Positions 1 to 4,321 of a stretch of DNA of 11,419 nt are shown here, in pieces. The stretch is from positions 1 through 11,419 of the forward strand of contig CAKPJK010000038.1 in the NCBI GenBank assembly GCA_934162615.1, written 5' to 3'. Source of the DNA: an uncultured Clostridia bacterium. Its GTDB lineage: Bacteria > Bacillota > Clostridia > TANB77 > CAG-508. The translations under genes and the position numbers were made by a program. Each line of letters begins with the position of its first letter. The stretch's first letter is position 1. The notes beneath the pieces were generated by a model. The model was not told where the DNA came from. It saw only the letters and a program-made list of their open reading frames with translations, and searched no databases.

Positions 1-1487
1 ATAAATTTACCTTGAACTTTTACTTTATTTCTAATTGTTTCTTTGTAAGCAACTTGTGGTTTACCTACATTACATTCAACTTTGAATTCTCTTTTTAATC
101 TATCTACGATGATATCTAGGTGTAATTCACCCATACCAGCGATGATTGTTTGTCCAGTTTCTTGGTTTGTATAAGCTTTAAATGTTGGATCCTCTTCAGC
201 AAGTTTTGCTAAAGCGATTCCCATTTTTTCTTGAGCGGCTTTATCTTTAGGCTCAATAGCTATATCGATAACTGGTTCTGGGAATTCCATTGATTCTAGG
301 ATTATTGGATGATCTGGATCACATAAAGTATTTCCAGTTGTAACATCTTTTAAACCTACAGCTGCAGCAATATCACCAGCATATACTTTTTCAATATCTT
401 CTCTGTGATTTGCATGCATTTGAAGAATTCTTCCTACTCTTTCTTTTTTGTCTTTGCTTGAATTTAGAACTGTTGATCCAGATTCAAGTGTTCCAGAGTA
501 AACTCTGAAGAAACATAATTTTCCAACAAATGGGTCAGTAGCAATTTTAAATGCTAATGCTGCGAATGGAGCATCATCTGAAGTTTTAGCTTCTGTTTCT
601 TCTCCGTCTAATGTTTCACCTTTGATATGTGGTATATCTAATGGTGATGGCATGTAGTCAACTATTGCATCTAATAATTCTTGAACACCTTTGTTTTTGT
701 ATGAAGAACCACATGTAACTGGTACTATTTTGTTAGCCAATGTTCCAGCTCTTAAACCTCTTTTGATTTCTTCTGCTGTTAATTCTTCACCATCTAAGTA
801 TTTCATCATTAATTCTTCATCTTGATCAGCAACAGCCTCGATCATATTAGCTCTCCATTTTTCAGCTTCTTCCTTCATATCTTCTGGAATATCTGTTTCA
901 ACAATGTGTTCACCTAATTTATCATCTTGGATGAATGCTCTCATTTTAATAAGATCAACTATACCTTGGAAGTTGTCTTCTGCACCAACTGGTAATTGGA
1001 TTGGAACTGCGTTTGCTTTTAATCTTGTTTTTAATTGTTCAACACAAAGCATAAAGTTAGCTCCAGTAATATCCATTTTATTTACATATACCATTCTTGG
1101 TACACTATATTTATCAGCTTGTCTCCAAACTGTTTCTGTTTGTGGTTGAACTCCACCTTTTGCTGCTAAAACTGTTACAGCTCCATCAAGAACTTTTAAA
1201 GATCTTTGAACCTCTACTGTAAAGTCAACGTGACCTGGAGTATCAATAATATTAATTCTATTATTTTTCCAGAAACATGTTGTACAAGCAGATGTAATTG
1301 TAATACCTCTTTCTTGTTCTTGTGCCATCCAGTCCATTGTAGCAGCACCTTCGTGAACTTCACCTATTTTGTGAGTTTTACCTGTATAGAATAATATTCT
1401 CTCTGTTGTTGTTGTTTTACCAGCATCAATGTGAGCCATTATTCCTATATTTCTTGTTCTCTCTAATGGGTATGCTCTTCCTGCCAT
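1..1487 (-). CDS. fusA: Elongation factor G, 3' end cut off by the window edge
   Basis: EF-G is the cytoplasmic GTPase that drives ribosomal translocation and, with RRF, ribosome recycling. The first 495 residues are visible of about 690 usual for the family; the frame is open to base 1, so this is truncation by the window, not a broken gene. The G domain shows the P-loop AHIDAGKT (residues 18-25), the switch I region ERGITIT (59-65), DTPGHVDF (82-89) and NKMD (136-139). Domain II and III signatures follow, and the window stops early in domain IV at an AYKETIRNKVKVQGKF-type segment. The ATG is preceded by AGGGGGA (1495-1502) with 7-bp spacing. It lies 42 bp after rpsG with no terminator between, so it is cotranscribed as the third str-operon gene. 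The NKMD box continues ITGANF, a variant of the more usual NKMDRTGADF. Identification is secure. Confidence 0.98.
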   Translation of the reverse strand, partial: MAGRAYPLERTRNIGIMAHIDAGKTTTTERILFYTGKTHKIGEVHEGAATMDWMAQEQERGITITSACTTCFWKNNRINIIDTPGHVDFTVEVQRSLKVLDGAVTVLAAKGGVQPQTETVWRQADKYSVPRMVYVNKMDITGANFMLCVEQLKTRLKANAVPIQLPVGAEDNFQGIVDLIKMRAFIQDDKLGEHIVETDIPEDMKEEAEKWRANMIEAVADQDEELMMKYLDGEELTAEEIKRGLRAGTLANKIVPVTCGSSYKNKGVQELLDAIVDYMPSPLDIPHIKGETLDGEETEAKTSDDAPFAALAFKIATDPFVGKLCFFRVYSGTLESGSTVLNSSKDKKERVGRILQMHANHREDIEKVYAGDIAAAVGLKDVTTGNTLCDPDHPIILESMEFPEPVIDIAIEPKDKAAQEKMGIALAKLAEEDPTFKAYTNQETGQTIIAGMGELHLDIIVDRLKREFKVECNVGKPQVAYKETIRNKVKVQGKF

Positions 1488-1529
1488 CTATATTTCCCCC
1501 TCTCGGTATTTCTTTATTTTTCGAAAATT

Positions 1530-2000
1530 TTACCATTTGTAATGAGCAAATGCTTTATTAGCTTCTGCCATTCTATGTGTATCTTCTTTCTTCTTAAATG
1601 CTCCACCGTTTCCAGCAACAGCATCCATAATTTCACCAGCTAATTTTTCAGCCATAGTTTTTTCATGTCTGTTTCTTGCATAAGAAACTAACCATCTTAA
1701 ACCTAAAGTTTGTCTTCTTTCTGGTCTAATCTCTAATGGAACTTGGTATGTAGCTCCACCAACTCTTCTAGCCTTAACTTCTAGAACTGGCATTACGTTT
1801 TCTAAAGCTGCTTCAAAAACTTCTAAAGGATTTTTTCCTTCTTTTTCTTTTATGATATCAAATGCATCATATACTATGTTTTGAGCAACTGATTTTTTAC
1901 CATCTAACATTATGTTGTTTACTAATTTTGTAACAACTTTACTATTGTATATTGGATCTGGTAAAACATCTCTTTTTGCTATATATCCTCTTCTTGGCAC
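1530..2000 (-). CDS. rpsG: 30S ribosomal protein S7 (uS7), GTG start
   Basis: S7 is a primary 16S rRNA-binding protein that nucleates assembly of the 30S head and lines the E-site region. The 156-residue product has the full family pattern: MPRRG at the N-terminus, the VNNIMLDGKK segment, the RRVGGATYQVP motif, RPERRQTLGLRW, and the usual C-terminal end AFAHYKW. The start codon is GTG (2000-1998); it is fixed by the conserved MPRRG start and by a strong AAGGAGGG site (2008-2015) 7 bp upstream. It ends with TAA and is followed 42 bp later by fusA. In E. coli S7 represses its own operon by binding the rpsL-rpsG intergenic RNA; here that gap is large and structured (see the intergenic entries), but whether S7 binds it cannot be told from sequence alone. 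Confidence 0.98.
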   Translation of the reverse strand: MPRRGYIAKRDVLPDPIYNSKVVTKLVNNIMLDGKKSVAQNIVYDAFDIIKEKEGKNPLEVFEAALENVMPVLEVKARRVGGATYQVPLEIRPERRQTLGLRWLVSYARNRHEKTMAEKLAGEIMDAVAGNGGAFKKKEDTHRMAEANKAFAHYKW

Positions 2001-2028
2001 TATTCTTCCCTCCTTAAAAATTTTTATT

Positions 2029-2073
2029 AGATATTTATAAAATATCTTAGGTACTCTGATAGGTTTTCCTATC
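2029..2073 (-). promoter_or_regulatory. Two tandem hairpins in the rpsG leader, ending 13 bp before the ribosome binding site
   Basis: Read on the minus strand, a GATAGG-AAAA-CCTATC hairpin (2058-2073, perfect 6-bp stem) is followed by AGATATTT-TAT-AAATATCT (2029-2047, perfect 8-bp stem). The rpsG Shine-Dalgarno follows at 2008-2015. A 7-bp inverted repeat, AGGTACT/AGTACCT (2107-2113 with 2049-2055), brackets the first hairpin and the TATAAT at 2084-2089. There is no T-run after the stems, so they are not terminators. Being directly upstream of the S7 start they could modulate its translation; that role is inferred only from position. Confidence 0.45.
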
Positions 2074-2083
2074 CGTATAGTGC

Positions 2084-2089
2084 ATTATA
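2084..2089 (-). promoter_or_regulatory. Candidate internal promoter -10 box for rpsG-fusA
   Basis: A perfect TATAAT on the minus strand lies 84 bp upstream of the rpsG GTG. No good -35 hexamer sits 16-18 bp upstream (the sequence at 17 bp is GGTACT), so this is a -10 match only. In such A+T-rich intergenic DNA a chance TATAAT is quite possible. It would give S7 and EF-G transcription independent of rpsL, with a leader of roughly 77 nt containing both hairpins at 2029-2073. Confidence 0.35.
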
Positions 2090-2167
2090 ATATATTCCTA
2101 AATTTAAGTACCTTTTTATGTTTATAAAAATAAACAACAAGTTCATTCTAAAAACATTTAGAAAAAT

Positions 2168-2203
2168 TTAGTAAGTATTACAAGCACTAATTTTCAATTT
2201 CAT
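2168..2203 (-). other. Possible 11-codon leader peptide between rpsL and rpsG
   Basis: On the minus strand an ATG preceded by AAAGGAAG, with about 9 bp spacing, opens a short frame reading MKLKISACNTY and then TAA. The ribosome-binding-site match is moderate. A 7-bp hairpin TTCTAAA-TGTT-TTTAGAA (2146-2163) follows directly after the stop, and a second, GTTTAT-TTTT-ATAAAC, lies at 2120-2135. A short translated frame followed by hairpins resembles leader-peptide arrangements, but no codon run points to a specific amino acid. Tiny frames like this are common by chance, so this is only a candidate. Confidence 0.2.
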
Positions 2204-2250
2204 GTCACTAATCTTCCTTTAATTTAAGAAAATTGAGTAAATTAGGTATA

Positions 2251-2332
2251 TTGTGCATTTTTAATATTTATTTCAAGACGAAGTCGTACGTCTGTACGTC
2301 GAGTTTTGGAATAAATATTAACAAATGTGCAA
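2251..2332 (+). repeat. Long imperfect palindrome / hairpin in the rpsL-rpsG gap, better paired as a plus-strand RNA
   Basis: Bases 2251-2279 pair with 2303-2332 to form a stem of about 29 bp with one bulged base (2322). Beyond an internal loop, CGTAC (2285-2289) pairs with GTACG (2294-2298) around a four-base loop. The core is a perfect 11-bp inverted repeat, TAATATTTATT (2262-2272) with AATAAATATTA (2310-2320). The four non-Watson-Crick positions (2254/2329, 2255/2328, 2273/2309, 2277/2305) are all G.U if the plus strand is transcribed and A.C mismatches on the minus strand. No T-run follows on the operon strand, so it is not a conventional terminator of rpsL. It could be a dispersed hairpin repeat, a miniature mobile element or an antisense RNA. 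The tip holds a direct repeat GTACGTC-T-GTACGTC (2286-2300). Confidence 0.6.
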
Positions 2333-2355
2333 GATGCCTGATTTAATCGATTTTC

Positions 2356-2769
2356 CTATTTTTTAGGTTTCTTAGCCCCATACTTAGAACGAGCTTGCAT
2401 TCTATCTTTAACACCAGCTGTATCTAATGTTCCTCTGATGATGTGGTATCTAACACCTGGAAGGTCTTTTACCCTACCACCTCTGATTAATACAACACTG
2501 TGTTCTTGTAAGTTATGTCCTATACCTGGGATATAAGATGTAACTTCATAACCATTAGAAAGTCTTACTCTGGCTACTTTTCTTAAAGCAGAGTTTGGCT
2601 TCTTAGGTGTAACTGTTTTAACTACTGTACATACACCTCTTTTTTGTGGTGCTCTGTTATTTGTTAATTTTTTATTTTTTGAGTTCCATCCATGTTGAAG
2701 AGCTGGTGCAGTTGATTTTGTTACTCCTGTTTGTCTTCCTTTTCTTACTAATTGATTAATTGTTGGCAC
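2356..2769 (-). CDS. rpsL: 30S ribosomal protein S12 (uS12), GTG start
   Basis: S12 sits at the decoding centre of the 30S subunit and controls accuracy. The 137-residue product begins MPTINQLVRKGR, carries the Gram-positive-type insertion between about residues 25 and 40 that the 124-residue E. coli protein lacks, then PQKRGVCT, TPKKPNSALRK (54-64), GHNLQEHS and GGRVKDLPG (97-105), and ends with a basic tail. The lysines of the two loops where streptomycin-resistance substitutions usually arise (K56/K57 and K101 here) are unchanged. D102 is the position beta-methylthiolated in many bacteria. The start codon is GTG, fixed by the conserved N-terminus and by AGGAGGT (2779-2785) 9 bp upstream. 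It ends with TAG. First gene of the str operon, with its own promoter at 2899-2927; the following gap to rpsG (355 bp) is unusually long. Confidence 0.98.
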   Translation of the reverse strand: MPTINQLVRKGRQTGVTKSTAPALQHGWNSKNKKLTNNRAPQKRGVCTVVKTVTPKKPNSALRKVARVRLSNGYEVTSYIPGIGHNLQEHSVVLIRGGRVKDLPGVRYHIIRGTLDTAGVKDRMQARSKYGAKKPKK

Positions 2770-2892
2770 TTAAATTTCACCTCCTACTTTTTATTTTTAC
2801 ATTTTCTCTGTGTAATATCTTTGAAATATTTACGCCTTTAAAATGTATTTTGTTGCTACGGATTTGTATATTTCACACAATTTACCATAGCA
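2770..2892 (-). promoter_or_regulatory. Structured 5' leader of rpsL
   Basis: About 120 nt separate the predicted transcription start (near 2892) from the rpsL GTG. The RNA would open almost at once with a stem-loop: GCTATGG (2891-2885) pairs with CCGTAGC (2861-2855), and inside it TTGTGT (2880-2875) pairs with ATACAA (2869-2864). Both imperfect pairs are G.U on the transcribed strand, as expected for a functional RNA stem. The loop octamer TGAAATAT (2875-2868) is perfectly complementary to ATATTTCA (2829-2822) downstream, giving an alternative pairing. There is no T-run, so control, if any, would be at translation or RNA stability. I do not recognise it as a named ribosomal-protein leader. 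Confidence 0.45.
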
Positions 2893-2898
2893 GTTTAT

Positions 2899-2927
2899 AT
2901 TGTATCATTTTTATGTCTATAAGTCAA
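2899..2927 (-). promoter_or_regulatory. Strong sigma-A-type promoter of the str operon
   Basis: On the minus strand, TTGACT (2927-2922) and TACAAT (2904-2899) are separated by exactly 17 bp, each one mismatch from consensus. The predicted start is near 2892, giving a leader of about 120 nt before rpsL. The -35 box begins within a few bases of the T-tract of the upstream terminator (2930-2961), so the two transcription units are packed end to end. Confidence 0.85.
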
Positions 2928-2929
2928 GA

Positions 2930-2961
2930 AAAACTTGGAAATTTTTCAAATTCCAAGTTTT
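2930..2961 (-). terminator. Intrinsic terminator after the 294-codon unknown gene
   Basis: A perfect 11-bp stem, AAAACTTGGAA (2961-2951) with TTCCAAGTTTT (2940-2930), around a 10-base loop, is followed on the minus strand by TTCTT. It is preceded by A-rich sequence and begins 36 bp after the stop at 2998. The T-tract is only moderate because it runs into the -35 box of the rpsL promoter. It marks the end of the unknown-gene unit. Confidence 0.75.
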
Positions 2962-2997
2962 CAAAATTTATATTTTAAATTTTTCAGGTTATCTTTC

Positions 2998-3882
2998 CTA
3001 TTTATCTAATTCATCACTTTCGTTTTCATCTATAGACATGCTTTCAGAATTTTTGTTTTCTACGCTACCATCATCTTTAATTACAGTAATATTTCCATTT
3101 TTCCATGTAATAAGTTTATCTCCATATTTAACACGTCTATCCACCGCTTGTCCTGTTGCCTTAACTCTTTCTCTTAAGTTATTTTCCAAATTTTCTTTTT
3201 TTCTTTCTTCTGTAACAGATATTCCATTTTCCACACTACCAAAATCTAAATTAACATCTATATCATCATCTTGTTCTACCATTGGTGCAACATTTGCCCT
3301 TGTTCTTCTTAGTTCATCTGCTTTTTGTTTTTTGCTTGCCTCATTTAGTCTTTTTCTTCTTCCAAATTTACTCATGAAAAATTCTTTAATTTTTGTGAAA
3401 ATATTTGATTTATTTTTTGAATCATGTTTTTCTTTTTCTTTCACTTTATCATATTCTCTTATCATCATATTTTTTTCTCTATTAAGCAATGTTTGTAAAT
3501 TTTCATAGCATTTTTGCATTGCAACTTTTTGTTCAGGAGTTTTGTCTTTTAAATCTTTATAAAGTAACAATCTTTTCTTTTCAATATCAACATATTTTTC
3601 ATCTATATTATCAATATTAGTCAAACATATAACTCCTCTTAATTCAAGTAGATGATTATGTGCAACATCTGGATTATTAGTTGCTTTTTCATATTCTTTT
3701 CCCTCTAAATAAGCATCTATCGTATCTTTTAGTTCTTGTCCAGCACATTTTATTTTTTCTTTTTCTTCTTGTATTTTTTGTTCTGCAAATTCATTATCTT
3801 TAATTTCTTTAAGAACCGCTAATTGTTCTTTTTTATTTGCAAATTGTTCAACTATTTGTATTTTTTCAAAAATTTCTTCCAT
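2998..3882 (-). CDS. Unknown charged coiled-coil protein (294 aa) with a C-terminal WKNGN motif
   Basis: I do not recognise this protein. Residues 1 to about 160 are rich in Lys/Glu and look like extended helix or coiled coil. A basic segment follows (about 163-192, including FTKIKEFFMSKFGRRKR), then a more polar region. Near the end sits a short predicted beta-type segment, KLITWKNGNITVIK (W at residue 260), and an acidic tail. There is no signal peptide or membrane segment, so it is probably cytoplasmic. The ATG has AGAAGGGAAG upstream (3887-3896); the stop is TAG. The WKNGN motif recurs twice in the segment just upstream (3944-4321), and the two genes share one orientation with only a hairpin between them. 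This suggests related or interacting products, but the function is unknown. Confidence 0.85.
   Translation of the reverse strand: MEEIFEKIQIVEQFANKKEQLAVLKEIKDNEFAEQKIQEEKEKIKCAGQELKDTIDAYLEGKEYEKATNNPDVAHNHLLELRGVICLTNIDNIDEKYVDIEKKRLLLYKDLKDKTPEQKVAMQKCYENLQTLLNREKNMMIREYDKVKEKEKHDSKNKSNIFTKIKEFFMSKFGRRKRLNEASKKQKADELRRTRANVAPMVEQDDDIDVNLDFGSVENGISVTEERKKENLENNLRERVKATGQAVDRRVKYGDKLITWKNGNITVIKDDGSVENKNSESMSIDENESDELDK
3079..3117 (-). repeat. WKNGN motif, copy C (in the 294-aa protein)
   Basis: Encodes ITWKNGNITVIK (W codon 3105-3103). It matches the two copies at about 4130-4165 and 4016-4051 over the pattern aromatic/aliphatic-x-W-K-N-[GN]-N-x-V-x-K. Hydrophobic residues alternate around a central N-G-N turn, which suggests a beta-hairpin. 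Confidence 0.6.
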
Positions 3883-3901
3883 ATTTCTTCCCTTCTAATC
3901 A

Positions 3902-3939
3902 AATAAAGAGAAATCCGGAAAACCAAACTTCTCTTTATT
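3902..3939 (-). terminator. Hairpin between the two unknown genes, possible weak terminator
   Basis: A perfect 11-bp inverted repeat, AATAAAGAGAA (3939-3929) with TTCTCTTTATT (3912-3902), encloses a 16-base loop. It lies just after the TAA at 3944 and 6 bp before the AGAAGGGAAG site of the 294-codon gene. On the minus strand only TTTGATTAG follows, a poor T-tract. It could reduce read-through into the second gene, protect a processed 3' end, or be a partial terminator. I see no convincing separate promoter here, although two tandem TATAAT matches (about 3937-3949) lie at the upstream edge of the hairpin. Confidence 0.5.
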
Positions 3940-4015
3940 ATAATTATAATGTAAATTGATCTTCTTCCTCTATCTTTGGTTCACTTTCTTCTTTTGAAAC
4001 TCCTGCATCTGATTT

Positions 4016-4051
4016 TTTTAGCACATAGTTTCCATTTTTCCATTCATATTT
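4016..4051 (-). repeat. WKNGN motif, copy B
   Basis: Encodes KYEWKNGNYVLKK (W codon 4042-4040). It is the closest match to the copy in the 294-residue protein, sharing W-K-N-G-N exactly, and is followed like it by an acidic C-terminal tail. Confidence 0.6.
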
Positions 4052-4129
4052 AGTTTTTACTGTCCTTTTTGTTTCTTCAGGTTTCATAACTTTTTTTACT
4101 TCTATTTTCATATCTTGTTCTTCTCTTGA

Positions 4130-4165
4130 TTTAGGAACTACATTATTGTTTTTCCATTCAAAGTC
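4130..4165 (-). repeat. WKNNN motif, copy A
   Basis: Encodes SDFEWKNNNVVPK (W codon 4156-4154), 38 codons before copy B in the same frame. The glycine of the turn is replaced by asparagine. Confidence 0.55.
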
Positions 4166-4321
4166 ACTTGAAGCATACATTTCACTTTGTTTTTTTGAAA
4201 TTTTAGAAACTTCTTTAAAGTTCTCTCTTCCATCTTTATTAGTAACATATTCAGAGTCTTGATTTTCCTTTTCATATTCATCTAATAAATCTCCGACAGT
4301 TTTGTCTTCGATTTGAGCTCT

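Larger units (their letters stand above)
3944..4321 (-). pseudogene. In-frame continuation (125 codons) after the TGA of the 578-codon gene
   Basis: Directly after the TGA at 4324-4322 the same frame stays open for 125 codons to a TAA at 3946-3944, with the same Lys/Glu-rich composition as the gene before it. It begins RAQIEDKTVGDLLDEY and ends with EEEDQFTL, and carries two WKN[GN]N motifs (W codons at 4156-4154 and 4042-4040). The first ATG in it is at 4180, preceded only by AAAGTGAA directly against the start, and no GTG or TTG start with a Shine-Dalgarno was found. It is therefore best read as the C-terminal part of the upstream protein, cut off by a nonsense codon, a sequencing error, or a stop that is read through. 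A separate 78-residue protein starting at 4180 is possible but poorly supported. Confidence 0.65.

Noticed and set aside
904..1394. Plus-strand frames antisense to fusA
   Set aside because: Shadow frames of a highly conserved gene; there is no ribosome site and the products match nothing.
2251..2332. Intrinsic terminator of rpsL
   Set aside because: On the operon strand the stem is followed by mixed sequence (ATTAAAAATGC), not a T-run, and the pairing is poorer on that strand.
2900..3508. 202-codon plus-strand frame over the rpsL promoter and the 294-codon gene
   Set aside because: It crosses a promoter and a terminator, is Ser/Phe/Leu-rich as expected for the complement of a Lys/Glu-rich gene, and has no ribosome binding site.
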